From NCBI GenBank assembly GCA_036346405.1, contig CM070559.1, positions 37,919,889 to 37,983,888 on the forward strand: DNA of 64,000 bases, written 5' to 3'. This DNA comes from Phyllostachys edulis (lineage: Eukaryota > Streptophyta > Magnoliopsida > Poales > Poaceae). Positions 10,546 through 20,591 of this stretch are shown here, in pieces. Position 1 is the stretch's first letter. Each line of letters begins with the position of its first letter. The position numbers and the translations under genes were made by a program. The notes below the pieces were generated by a model that was not told the origin of the DNA, did not search any database, and worked only from the letters and a program-made list of their open reading frames with translations.

Positions 10546-10886
10546 CTACGAAGTACGGCCACTCCAGCGAGCCTTATGCTTCTGGTGACAGTGTTGGACA
10601 GTGTGCCCAAAATGGTCACAGTAGTCGCAGTGAAGGCCGATGAGAGTAGCAGCAGTGGCCACAGGGGCAGAGGCAAGCGTAGGCACCGGTGCTGGGGTGT
10701 GAACAACCAAGACTGAAGAGGGTTGCTGTAGAATCTCGGCCGTGCGAAGATGAGCCTCCTCAGCCCGAATAGCAGCGAGAGCCTCCAATATGGAGGGAAG
10801 GGACTGTCTCATCAGCAACTGAGAGCGAGCCACCTCATACTCCGGATGAAGGCGGGTGAGGAACTCACAGAGGCGATGAGTCTCCA
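10546..10886 (-). pseudogene. Copia gag, C-terminal part with zinc knuckle
   Basis: The frame carries LCEFLTRLHPEYEVARSQLL and then a perfect CX2CX4HX4C knuckle, CDYCDHFGHTVQHC, at residues 87-100 counted from 10887. Gag normally continues into the segment now at 12938-13406; the two halves are separated by solo LTR B with its CTCCA duplication. Confidence 0.87.
10882..10886. repeat. Target duplication CTCCA (left copy)
   Basis: CTCCA is repeated at 12933-12937 on the far side of solo LTR B. Confidence 0.9.
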
Positions 10887-12932
10887 TGTGGATATCATGG
10901 GGATATGCTCACGATCTTAGAATGATGATACAATTGGCAATGGCGTTGAAGTTTTGTTGAAACACTCGTTTTCGGCGAAGTTTATATTCTGTCAGGTCTT
11001 AAGCGGTCAGACCGGCCAAGGTGACGGTCATACTGTCCTGTGTGGCCATCAGACCGGCCACCACTAGCGGTCAGACTGGCCAAGCCTCAGGCAAAATGGC
11101 TGGCGGTTAGACTGGCCAATGGGCGGCGGTCTGACTGGCCATAAAAGATTTTTGAGTTTGGAGCTGGGCCAAAAATAGAGGGTGTAGGCAAGAGAGGAGA
11201 TTTGTCTACACTTGGTCTCATAATTTTTAGAGCTTAGAGTCAAAAGATCTATTCATTTGAAATTTTCAGAGAGTTTTGGATTTCCAGGGAGGAAATTTTG
11301 GCTAAGTCCCTCTTGGATTGTCGGACCGCCAACAGTGGCGGTCGAGGCCAGCTAGGAGGCAATCGAGCCAAGCCATGGGTGGCGGTCTGACCGGTTTTGA
11401 CTTGTTTGTCGGCCATTTTGGCGGCAATGATGGTTTGGTTAGGTCAAGTTCCATGGGTTTCAATACATATGTGTTGCATGATGCATGTTTTGACTAACGT
11501 GGGTCAAGTTGCGAAGAACTTGTTCCTGAAATTGATTTCTTTATCTATTGTTGTGCAGGAAGCTTGGAGGTCAACGACGGTCAACGGCGAGGATGATCAG
11601 GACTAGGCTTAGAGAGCTGAGGTTTAGAACGATCGAGGATGTCGGGTAAAGTCTATGGACTCAAGCATAGTGCAAAATGAACAAAGATGACCGAATGGGA
11701 AGTTCGGTGTGACGGGTTGCATCAAGCGGTGCGAGGGTCGGTGCAAGTGCCATGGTGGTTTTGGTGGAAGCCGGTTGGGAGAGACTTGCCGACATGAAGA
11801 GAGCCGTTGATCAACCTACACGTGGCGAAGCATGGGATTGCTTCATGAAGATTGGACTCGGTCTTCGAAGGGGTATTTTGGTAACTTCACCTAAATACCA
11901 CCTTGATGACCTTTTACTAACCCACGGCGCAAGACGGTGCAAGGAGAAGCGGTTTAGGTCAAGAGGAGATGAAGACGGTGCTTTAAAATACGTGCGTAAG
12001 TGAAACCCGTTTATGTGTGGACTTAACGGGTGCCCATTAGGGATATCCTTCTAGAAACTAGCCTCTACTATAAATAGAAGAGGGTGCTGGTTGTGCACCA
12101 ACCAACCCTTATATCTAAAACCCTAATTTGTGTTTTCGGGTTAGGAGAGAATAGTGGAGAGGTTAGGGTTCTAGGGAGATGGATTGATTGTGTACTCATG
12201 TGTTGAGTCTTTGTCCTCCTGGATGGAGTGGCTGTAAACCAACATCAATCCCAAATCAATCCAAGCAAGATTCTTCAAGATGAGTCTCTTTTTGTTCTTG
12301 CTCTCTATTTTGTGATTTTGGGGCTTTCTTTGATCCGTGAGTTTTCCTTTGGTTTTTGGCCTAGATCTAGCTTGCTGTGATATGTGGAAATACATCTAGG
12401 ATCATCAATCACCCACGGGTAAGTGTTTGGATCATATTTTGGTTTTGACTCGGTTTTAGAGCAACCTTCACTCAAACGGAAAAATATCAGAACTTTAGCA
12501 AGGATCTTCACGATCCTTAATGGGAATAGGTTCCTGACATCCTATAGAAGGTATGTCTCAAGTTTGGTAAGGTTTGGAGTTGCGAATCAAAAGTTAGAAC
12601 GATTTGTGATTTTGAGTTCAGGCTGATTTTACTGTTCATTATACTAGAGGTCAGACCGCCAACTAGTTAGAGGTCTGACCGATTTGCCAAAGGTCAGACC
12701 GCCAACTTCATGGAGGTCTGACCGTCCAACTCTTTAGGTTTTGAGTTTTTGTGATTTTGGTCTATTTGCTTCGGGGTTTTGATTGGATTCAATACAAGTC
12801 TTCCACTGTGCTTGTATATTGATCTTCATAGCTTTTATAGCTATTGGAGTGAAAATCATGTTGAATTCAATTAAGGTGAAAAATAGATCGTACTCCTATT
12901 CACCTCCCTCTAGTCGCCGTTTCGGTTCAACA
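10887..12932 (+). mobile_element. Solo LTR, 2-kb family (copy B), nested in Copia gag
   Basis: This 2046-bp unit begins TGTGGATATCATGG and ends CGGTTCAACA with exact CTCCA duplications. It matches copy A over its whole length, including the AATTGGCAATGGCGTTGAAG segment near the left end and CCTCTAGTCGCC near the right. TATAAATA at 12069 marks the promoter. Motifs of the GGTCAGACCG type cluster at 11000-11160, 11330-11400 and 12650-12735. Confidence 0.9.
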
Positions 12933-12937
12933 CTCCA

Positions 12938-13406
12938 AGTGAGCCTGCTGACGTACACAGCAGGTGCAGGATTGGCAGACATTCGGCCCCAAAGAGTCAA
13001 GCTAACGCTAAACCACGCCCAACTGCTGGTAGAAAGCGTCCACGGTGGCATCCTGCTGCTCTAGAGACTACTCATCCCGAAGAGCGGAAAGGTACAAGGC
13101 CTCGCTCTTCGGCTCGTAGTGAGCACAAAGATGATCCCACATCTCCTTGGTCGTAGACAACCCAAGCACATCAAACGTGTGCTCGGGTTCAATGCTGGCC
13201 ACCACTATGGCAGAGGCCTTAGCATCTCCATCGTTCCACACCTCGTATGCGTGGAGTTGCGTCTGGTACTCCTCGAGCGCATCCTCAAAGGCGGCAACTG
13301 CAACCCACTGAACATCCTCATTAGCATCAGTAGGGAAAATAGGCACGGTTGGTGGGACGGGGCGGGGTGGGCAAGGTCGCTCGCCAGGAGGTAGACCCAC
13401 AAGCAC
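12938..13406 (-). pseudogene. Copia gag, N-terminal part
   Basis: The minus-strand frame 13068-13406 reads FEDALEEYQTQLHAYEVWND and later TTKEMWDHLCAHYEP, the typical Copia gag core (ALW..L...Y). A stop follows at 13065, but QQDATVDAFYQQL continues in frame towards the LTR B junction. The first ATG sits at 13406, about 700 bases from the primer binding site. The 13410-14096 interval holds only GC-rich leader with no supported frame. Confidence 0.8.
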
Positions 13407-14096
13407 TGTCCCCGCAGGTGAATCCTCATGTGCTGGATGAACTCACGATAGTTGACGCCTTTAAAGGTGACCGGCGGCTTCGGAACCGAGACAGCACGGT
13501 GCCATCTTGGGTGATGGCCGCCGCCGCTACTCAGGATGTGGCGCGAGAAGCTGCTGTCCGCAGCACTCGGCGCAGCGGCCGGGCAAGACGATGAGCCCCC
13601 TCGTCAGTCCTAGGGAGCATAGCACTGAATCGCTAGCAGGGGTGCTCGGCAGCGGCAGAGGAACTCGGCGGCGTTGGGAAGCCAAGGCACCGCGACTAGA
13701 GTAACTCGGGGCGGTGCCGCGAGGAGAGGAACTCGATGTGAAGGAGCCAGATCCGGGCGGGAGACGTAACCTGCGTGTGGGCTCAGGCGGCGGCAGCAGC
13801 TTGGCGGAAGAGAGCTCGAGCGGGACGCAGCTCAAGGGAAGAGAGCTCAGGTGGCGTTGAGGAGCCAGATCTGGGCAGGAGGAGGAGTAGGGGAGGCCCT
13901 AGGCGCCGGATCCGAGGGAGGCCCTAGGCGCCGGATCCGAGCGAGAGAGAGCTCAGGACGGCTCGGGTGACGTCGGAGAGCCAGATCCGGGCAGGAGAGG
14001 GGAGCTGGGGAGGCCCTAGGTGCCTCGGGGAAGAGAGGGAGAGGCGGCGGTGAATCAGGAGTTGAGTAGGAGAGGGAGAAATCCTAACCCTAACCT

Positions 14097-14107
14097 GTCT
14101 GATACCA
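14097..14107 (-). promoter_or_regulatory. Copia primer binding site (initiator Met tRNA type)
   Basis: On the minus strand, TGGTATCAGAC begins at the base next to the right LTR. This is the usual plant Copia primer site, complementary to the 3' end of initiator methionine tRNA, and it fixes the element's orientation as minus. Confidence 0.9.
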
Positions 14108-14236
14108 TGTTAGGAATAGGCTTCTTGTGTTGCAAGTGACCATTGGGCCTATATATACAAATACACAGCAGATGTAATATGCAGGAATCACCCTAAACTT
14201 GGAAAGAATAACACATTATATATAATACATCTAACA
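14108..14236 (-). repeat. Copia 5' LTR
   Basis: The 129-bp repeat runs from TGTTAGGAATAGG to CATCTAACA on the plus strand and is homologous to 7038-7166. Both ends follow the TG...CA rule. It is followed by the GCTAT duplication. Confidence 0.93.
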
Positions 14237-14503
14237 GCTATAAGATGTGGGGAAGAAATGTTGCAGGAAGTCCAAGTGGAATTGCCCTGTAATATGGCTG
14301 AGTTCCCTTGTAAATGTCTTGGCTTGCTGTTGGCTCCTACCCGTCTTCGCAAGGCACATCTGCAGCCTTTGGTTGATAAGGTAGCAAGAAGGTTGCCTAC
14401 TTGGAAAGCATCCCTTTTATTGCCGGCTGGTCGTCTAATCCTTGTTAAGGCAGTTCTGACTGCGATTCCTATCTATCATATGTTAGCGTTGGATCTTCCC
14501 AAA
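14237..14503 (+). pseudogene. LINE reverse transcriptase, thumb region
   Basis: The LINE frame resumes immediately after the Copia element (CGEEMLQEVQVELPCN) and runs FPCKCLGLLLAPTRLRKAHL, RRLPTWKASLLLPAGRLILV and IPIYHMLALDLPK. This is the conserved post-palm section of plant L1 proteins (YLGLPL...L, LSxAGRxxLVKxVL, IP.Y.M..l.lPk). It is uninterrupted until the retroposon at 14504. Confidence 0.9.
14484..14503. repeat. 20-bp target duplication of small retroposon (left copy)
   Basis: The 20-base stretch starting TAGCGTTGGATCTTCCC is repeated at 14666-14685. Long variable-length duplication is typical of LINE-mediated retroposition. Confidence 0.88.
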
Positions 14504-14665
14504 AAAAATTTAGATAATAGAAGATAAAACTCTCCCGATCTCTGCATCAAGAATGCACATAGCCTAGTTTATTACAAAGTTTCAGTTCAAAAATAACCAT
14601 AAAGTTAAAAATGGTTCGAAACCTTACAATCAAAAGATGACTGAACTTTAAATTCAATCATTACA
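14504..14665 (-). mobile_element. Short SINE or LINE 3'-end retroposon
   Basis: The 162-bp insert is flanked by a 20-bp duplication. On the minus strand it ends GCATTCTTGATGCAGAG and a T-rich tail, a hairpin-plus-tail 3' end I recall from grass retroposons whose tails are T-rich. A GGTTCGAAACC segment at 14613-14623 on the plus strand matches a pol III B-box, but no convincing A-box pairs with it, so orientation by promoter is ambiguous. Confidence 0.75.
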
Positions 14666-15032
14666 TAGCGTTGGATCTTCCCAAACGGTTTTTCAAATTC
14701 ATCGATAATCTTTGTTGTGGAGGTGGCGGTGGGCGCATTGCCTTGTCGCTTGGGACAGGGTATGTTGGCCGGCTAAGTATGGAGGTTTGGGCATTTATAA
14801 TCTTCAGCTCCTTAATTCGTGCGTTGAGGACTAGATGGCTTTGGCTTCAAAAGGTTAATCCGAATAAACCCTGGTCGGGAATACCTTTTTTCTTGCAGTG
14901 AAGATATTTCGAGCCTCAACAAGTTTGGTTCTTGGTAATGGCCGCGATACTTTGTTTTGGATCGACAATTGGCTCGATGGGACAAGCCTTGAACGGTTAA
15001 TGCCTAATTTGTTTAAGTGCGTGGATAAAAAA
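14666..15032 (+). pseudogene. LINE ORF2 downstream of reverse transcriptase
   Basis: From the duplication the frame reads LPKRFFKFIDNLCC, then after small shifts TRWLWLQKVNPNKPWSG and the LGNGRDTLFWIDNW-like segment near 14935. These are the conserved stretches between thumb and C-terminal domain in plant LINEs. The frame ends V-D-K-K at the ATAAAAAA duplication and resumes in frame at 16016 with L-L-N-K-T. Confidence 0.85.
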
Positions 15033-15638
15033 ACGAGCGACTAATCTGAGCGCTAGTAGCGTACGCTACTATTGTAACATGTTTTTTTCACTTATTACAA
15101 TATATCAAAAAATCATATCCAACATTATCTCAAAAATCGCATAATCAAAACAAACAAATATCAACTAACTTCTTCTCTCTGGCAGGTGCCAACATATATA
15201 AAAAAAGATGCAACATCTCATAATTCAAATGCAAGATTAGGGATGAACATGTTGTATAGGAGGAGAGAGAGATTAGAGAAGAACAAGAAGTATAGTCCGA
15301 ACATAAGAAAAAAAATCTTGCAACATACCTGTGAATAGGATGCAATATTTTTTTCGACAGTCGCAACATTTTTTTCAACGGGTCGCAACATTTTTTTCAA
15401 CGGGACGCAACATCTCAAAGGACGTGATGCAACATTTTTTTTTCGACAACCGCAATATTTTTTCCAACGAGTCGCAACATCAAAACAATTTGCAACATCA
15501 GAACAATTCACCAGAACGGGTCGCAGCGGCCGTCGCCCATGTCGGAGAAGCAAGATAAGGAGGAGGGAAGGCCCTGAGGAGGGGGGCCGGGTCCGGATGG
15601 AGCGCGCGGTGGCAGCGGAGGAAGCACGTGGAGGAGAC

Positions 15639-15749
15639 AAGCTTGGCAACGCGGACGAGGGCGACCTCGGAGGCATTGTCGAGGCTATCGAGCAGCTGCA
15701 AGATGGTGTGGCTGCCGATGTAGCTGGCGCCGCCCGTCACCAAGATGCT
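15639..15749 (-). pseudogene. Captured UDP-glucose 4-epimerase N-terminal fragment
   Basis: Within a minus-strand frame (15498-15887) the stretch SILVTGGASYIGSHTILQLL is the dinucleotide-binding Rossmann motif of UDP-glucose/UDP-galactose 4-epimerase (normally VLVTGGAGYIGSHTV.QLL). DSLDNASEVALVRVAKL follows, matching the next conserved block. About ten residues between the two blocks are missing and one motif Gly is Ser. Only about 37 residues are recognisable; the rest of the frame is unrelated Pro/Ser-rich sequence. This is a transduplicated scrap with no expected function. Confidence 0.75.
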
Positions 15750-15939
15750 CCGACAGCGAGCTCGAGTCGCTGGCGAGCCAGCAGAGGGAAGAGCAAGCGG
15801 GGAGGAGATGGGCCACCGATGGGATTTAGGAAGAGCTGTGGTCATGTGACTACTTGGAGCAAATGGGAGACAGAGCCATAGGAACAAGAGCGGATGAGAG
15901 TGGAGAGAGAATGTGAAGAATGAGTGGTTGGAAGCATTG

Positions 15940-16010
15940 GGCTTAGTAGCTCAACGGATAAGGCAATCCGATAGTTTGTCTATAGTCAGATCACGTCTGT
16001 GCACAATCAA
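15940..16010 (+). other. tRNA-like pol III promoter remnant
   Basis: TAGCTCAACGG (15947-15957) fits the A-box consensus TRGCNNARNGG, and GATCACGTC (15989-15997) fits the B-box GWTCRANNC with one mismatch, separated by 31 bases as in real tRNAs. The acceptor and anticodon stems do not pair well, so this is not a functional tRNA. It may be a decayed tRNA or a SINE head. Confidence 0.35.
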
Positions 16011-16015
16011 TTCCC

Positions 16016-16798
16016 ATAAAAAATTATTGAACAAAACTGCAGTTCGTGGGGCACTGCAAAATAAGCGTTGGATTTCTCAAATCAGAGGAGAACTAACAGT
16101 TGTTGTCCTAGTTGAATATTTAATGGTTTGGAATAAAACTGATGGCATAATTCTTCGGGAAGAGGACGACGACAGACTGGTGTGGAAGTGGTCGCCAAAC
16201 CAAAGTTATTCTTCTCGCTCGGCTCGTCTCTCTCTTTGTGGGCTCTCCTTTCTTCCCCTGTTATGAACAAATTTGGAAATCCTGGGCGCCGATGAAGTAT
16301 AAACTCTTCTCATGGCTAGCAATCAATGATCGCTGTTGGACAGTGGATAGGCTAGAACGCCGGGTCTCCCACATCATTCGATATGTGGTCTTTGTCTGCA
16401 GGAAGAAGAAATGATTGATCATCTTCTTGTTCATTTCCCGTCAGATTTGGTACCAGGTTTTCCTTTGGTTAAGGATTCAAAGACTCACGCCGAGTAATAA
16501 TACGACTCTTCTAGACTCGTTGTCGACAAAAGCTTTATTTCGGGTTGATCAGGTGAAGGGATGCAATTCATTAATCATGCAATTGCTTGTATGGTTTGGA
16601 AAGAGGCAGGGGCTCACTGTCTTGTTAAGTTGTTCCAGTAGTTCGTCTGTTAGGAGTTTTCCTGTTGTTTCTTTGTCAGGATGGCTGTAGGTGTAGGGGC
16701 AGCAGCCTCCCTGTAAATTTTTGCTGTCTGCGTACTTTTCTCTTCTTCTATTAATACAAAGAAGGAAAAGAAGCTCAAAAAAGAAGGAAAAGAAGCTC
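16016..16798 (+). pseudogene. LINE ORF2 C-terminal domain and 3' tail
   Basis: The frame resumes LLNKTAVRGALQNKRWISQI, then GELTVVVLVEYLMVWN and DRLVWKWSPNQSYSS. This is the conserved plant LINE C-terminus, where a zinc-binding reverse-transcriptase-associated domain normally follows (W..W....P.K...F.W). Frameshifts begin near 16260. The end is A-rich with AAGAAGGAAAAGAAGCTC present twice (16759-16776 and 16781-16798), a duplicated tail. Confidence 0.8.
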
Positions 16799-17078
16799 GT
16801 TCTTTAAAAGAGAGAACGAACAGTAGCATGACCGGCTGGGGGCGTGTAGTTGTTGTGGCGAGAGGACAGCTCGATAAATTGGGTAATAATTGCTTGACGT
16901 CTCCACGTCTCGTGCACTTGTTTCTTCCTCGTCGTGGTGCTCTGCAGTCTGTCCTCGCCTGCAGTCCATCTCAATCAACCTGACGCCAAAATGGACACTG
17001 CACACATAGCTCCTCCTCCTAAGATCGCTAGCGACTACATACAATTAATTAGCTCACCGGCACCACGCAGAGCTAATC
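16799..17078. other. Spacer without a recognised feature
   Basis: 280 bases between the LINE tail and a solo LTR. No supported reading frame or repeat is visible; part could be the original insertion site of the LINE. Confidence 0.5.
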
Positions 17079-17099
17079 TGTAACAGCCTGTTTTCGTTT

Positions 17100-18299
17100 G
17101 TGAACAGTAATTTCAGAGTTTCAAACTTTTTGCAAAAGCTTAACTCAAGTTTCTCTCAAAGCTTCAAGCTCAGATTTCACAGTATCAAATGCAATTTCTC
17201 TTTTAGTTCTCAAATTCCAGATTTCAAAACCCCTCCCCAATCCTCCCTCTCCCCTTCTTTCCCATTCCTTTCCTCCCCGGGCTCTGCCCGTGCTGGAGCG
17301 CGCCCCCGTCCTATTCCGGAACCAGCGCCCCCGCGTCCGCCGCTCCCGCCAGCGTCAGCCCGCGTCATCACGCGCCAGGCGCCTCGGCGTAGTGCCCGGA
17401 CTCCCCCCCCCTCGCTCTCCTCTCTCCCCGTCGCCTGTCCCATCCCGGCACGCCGCGCACGCCCCCGTCGCATCCCGGCTTCCCCGCCTTCGCTCCTGCC
17501 GCGCCAGCGCGTCGTCCGCGCCAGATGCTCCCCTCAACCGCGTCACCTCGCCCGGATTCCCGCTGCCTCCCTCGCTCTGCCACCTCCGCTGGTCGCGCCG
17601 CCTCGGCCCTTGCACCGCCTCCGAGCGTCATCGGACCCTTCCTCCCTCTTCGGCTTTAAAAGCCCGGCATCGAGTCACCTTTGCCTCCCCTCCTCGCCAT
17701 TGCCCCACCTCTCCCTCTCTGTTGCCGAGAAGAACCGAAGGAAGCCCAAGCTACAGAGTTGCTCGCCGTGCCACCGTCGTCATCCAGTCGTTCCAGTGAC
17801 CTTCCCTCCTATCCTCTTGCGTCACGTTGTGTTCCAGAGTGCAAAGACCCTTTCCCCTAACTCAATTTCAATTTTGGTCTTCAAGTTCGCTCGAATCTCA
17901 CCTTCTCCTCCACTTCTGGCTGTCAGCTTCTTCACCGCCGATCTCCTCACTCTGACCACCTCCAGCCCTCTTCCTTGGCTTAGTAAGCTCCATTTGCTCT
18001 TCCCTAGCCAGTGCTTCCGTCATCTTTTGTCGAGGACCGTCGGGTTGTTGTTTGGCTCTAAGCCGGTCGCGCCGCCGCTCCGGTGGTCCCCTCGCTGCGC
18101 CACCGCCACCCTCGGCATCGCCTCGCTGAGAGCTTTCCGTTTTGGTCGTTTCCCGGCGTCGCCATGCCTTTCCCTGCCGGCGGTGAGCCGCGCCAAGCCA
18201 AGCTCCAGCGCCCTCTGTTTTGTCCAAAGCTTGGACAGCCCGGTAGCGCATTTAATCACAGACACTCGGTCGGCTTTAATTAACCAAAGCTATGATTAG
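17100..18299 (+). other. 399-codon Pro/Ser/Arg-rich open frame inside the LTR
   Basis: A long plus-strand frame covers the GC-rich first third of the solo LTR. It is almost entirely Pro, Ser, Ala, Arg and Leu with no domain. The other LTR copies have shorter open frames at the same place (45368-45973 and 52760-53425) that are not obviously the same protein. Low stop density from high GC explains it well, so I do not call a gene. Confidence 0.2.
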
Positions 18300-19667
18300 C
18301 GCTTTTAAGTGGCTGCTTTAACTGCCGCTCGGTCTCTCTGCCATGTGGACCCGGAGCAAACAATAATGGCGTTCTTTATCTTTCCCGGTTGGCCCCTTTT
18401 TCAGCACTGTCCAATGGGGCCCTCGGCATCGATTGCCACGCGGTTTTGACCGTGCGTCCGTGCGCCCCTCTCTCTGGTTTTGGGCCCCACCAGTCAGCAG
18501 TTTTCTCCCTCCAGCCTTTGTCTTTTCCTCTTTTTAACTCAAAAGCAAACTTCAAATTTTCATTTCTCCCTCGTTCTAACTCCACAAATTATGAAAGTTA
18601 TTTCTAAAAAATTTTAAATTCAAGATCTACATTTTGGTTCTGGTTTTGTGCAGTTTGGGGTTCATTTATTATTTATTGTTATTTATTTATTTTGTTTGCT
18701 TGTTTGTTCTTTCTGACGCGTTCGTCCAAATAGAGTTCGAAGAAGCAGGAGATCTTTAATTTGATCAAACTCAAGACTACCAAGACCCTTTTGCCTTAGA
18801 CCCAGACGAGTCAATACTTTGATCATATTGAACCTACATTTTATGCAAAATATATTCTTTTAAAATAGCAAATCGCATGCTTTAAGTCCATATGCAAATG
18901 TATGTCTAATGATCCTAAGGTAGTTAAATACCTACTTGATGATTAAATAATTATTACACCATCCTTGACAATCGAATTCCCTAAATCCTTGTCACCTTAG
19001 TAATTATGTGGTAACTATACTAGTTATAGGTTGTACTTAAGCGCCATCTTTGTCTTGCTGAAGTACCAGGGTATTAACTACCCCAATCATCATATTTTAA
19101 TCATAAAAATGGTTTTGGGAAGTCATTGGGTGTAAATGACTAAGATGTTGAGATAATGTAATTTATGTTCCCCTAAAACCCTAATAACTTGCTGTTACCA
19201 CATCTGGGCGGATGGTATGATGATGGGTGCTAATACAGCCTAAGGAATATTGGTTTGTGGATGGTATGTGGTATGAACTGCCCAAATAACTCTAAGGACT
19301 TAATCCTGTGATGACCTCTTAATGTAAAACAGTGCAACCACAAGTCTATAATAGTGTCGACCTAACCAACTAATCTGTATCCACTAATGCGAGTTGTACC
19401 ATTGGAGAGACCCACGAGTCGTGTCGCTGGCGTAAGCCGTTATGGACACAGGTCGAGATGCTGTCATAAGTCGCCGTATGGCGCAAGAGGGGGTTTGGGG
19501 GCATGGTTGACGCTGGTGTGTGTGCGTAACTACTCTTAGATGAAACCTTAGCGGGTGCAACTAACACTAAGGGATGCATTGTAAAGATCTTGTGGTAATC
19601 TACCCTTGATTCACATGTCTAAGGAAACGTATGTATATGTCAGGACAATTATCTTTTGTGGATAAAG

Positions 19668-19735
19668 TGTACAACCTCTGCAGAGTGTAACAAACTGTTC
19701 GAACTGCCGTGCCCATGGTCAAGGGCAGGCATGTG
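19668..19735 (+). promoter_or_regulatory. Conserved palindromic module of the gypsy LTR (copy 1)
   Basis: It contains CTCTGCAGAG (19676-19685), GTTCGAAC (19697-19704) and a TGCCC/GGGCA inverted pair with an 8-base loop (19710-19727). The same order and spacing are kept in the other long LTRs with paired base changes, which points to conserved structure. Function is unknown. Confidence 0.5.
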
Positions 19736-20591
19736 AACTTACAAGAGTTAGTTCTATTTATAAAACTTTGTGGGTGGGATGAAAATCTGTCGGACAGATG
19801 TAACCCTGAATTTAGTTTTGCCTAGGTGGAAGTACCCTAGTGATATTAATAGGTGGATGTAACCACCATAAAAAAATAGGCATAAGGTGGAGGTAACATT
19901 TGCCGTTATTAATATTGCACAATTATTCTCTTTAATAAAATATGATTTAGTTAAAATGCTAAGTGGTAGGATTTTCTAATATTGGTAATCATAAATGTTG
20001 CTTTGAGCAAATAAAAGAACCCAAACCATCCTTATTAAAGCCTTACATGTATATTATTGCATATTGTGTTTTGGCTCGCGAGCACGGAAGTTGTGCTTAT
20101 CCTCACTCCTTCCCCCAAACTCTCAGAACCCACAAATCATGGAGATTACGCCTACTACGAGGATCCAGATGTCGATGGGCAAGACAATGATAAAGAGTAG
20201 TTTAGTTCCTTAGTCTAGGTCTCGCCTTAGTCTAGCTGGCTCAGCTGGTACTTGCGTACAACCTATATTATCTAAACCCTTGGTTAATATCGATCGTACA
20301 CAAGATACCCTAGTCGCTTGCCTGTGAAGAGGTGTGCTCTACCCCTTTTGCTTCCGCTACCGTTTCCGTAATTTATGTAATGTACTCATTTGGCCTGGTC
20401 GGCCCTATTGTAACCTCGACCCGATGCGGTCTATTTGAACTCTGATGTTTGTAGTATTATGAATAGTTCGGTCTATATTATGTATGAATTGATTCAATGA
20501 TGTATCATGTGAACGCTATCTACTGATCTAGGGAGTAGCGCGGTGTTTTTACAGAGGATTCTGGATTATGAAATCTGGGTCCGACATAATC

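Larger units (their letters stand above)
7038..14236 (-). mobile_element. Ty1/Copia LTR retrotransposon, minus strand, inactive
   Basis: The 7199-bp insertion has two 129-bp LTRs, exact GCTAT duplications, a primer binding site next to the right LTR, and gag, protease, integrase, reverse transcriptase and RNase H in Copia order reading leftwards. It is itself interrupted by a 2046-bp solo LTR, so the original element was about 5.15 kb. Multiple stops and frameshifts make it non-functional. The LTRs differ at several bases, so insertion is not recent, and the nested solo LTR is younger still. Confidence 0.95.
15033..16015. mobile_element. 983-bp insertion carrying an epimerase gene scrap
   Basis: ATAAAAAA at 15025-15032 is repeated at 16016-16023, and removing one copy plus the insert restores the LINE frame exactly. 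No clear terminal inverted repeat is visible, so the superfamily is uncertain: an 8-bp duplication suggests hAT, and gene capture also fits a Pack-MULE. The left part has a perfect palindrome AGTAGCGTACGCTACT and a run of CGCAACATTTTTTTC-like repeats (15360-15490). The centre is GC-rich and holds the epimerase fragment; the right end has a tRNA-like stretch. Confidence 0.75.
3088..16798 (+). mobile_element. L1-type LINE, plus strand, split by five nested insertions
   Basis: Segments 3088-3467, 5461-5775, 6805-7037, 14237-14503, 14666-15032 and 16016-16798 form one 5'-truncated LINE. Removing each insertion with one copy of its duplication restores an in-frame junction every time. For example, GCT TTT joins ATT AAA GGA at the first break and GTG GCT joins ATA AGA at the Copia break. 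The element starts inside ORF2 just before the reverse transcriptase fingers and ends with an A-rich tail. Its own target duplication was not found. Confidence 0.88.
17079..20586 (+). mobile_element. Solo LTR of a long-LTR gypsy element (copy 1)
   Basis: This 3508-bp unit runs from TGTAACAGCC to GGGTCCGACA with an exact TAATC duplication at 17074-17078 and 20587-20591. It matches the other long LTRs (44970, 51825, 60790) in layout: a GC-rich first third, an AT-rich middle, a palindromic module (19676-19727), and a CTACTGATC...GGGTCCGACA end. No primer site or gag follows, so it is a recombination-derived solo LTR. The family resembles rice RIRE3/RIRE8-type long LTRs by memory only. Confidence 0.87.

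Noticed and set aside
15940..16010. A functional tRNA gene
   Set aside because: A-box and B-box-like motifs are correctly spaced, but the acceptor and anticodon stems do not pair and the B-box has a mismatch; kept only as a remnant.
17100..18299. The longest plus-strand open frame near 17-18 kb (399 codons) as a gene
   Set aside because: It lies wholly inside a solo LTR, has Pro/Ser/Arg composition expected from GC-rich DNA with few stops, and the homologous LTR copies do not preserve a matching protein.
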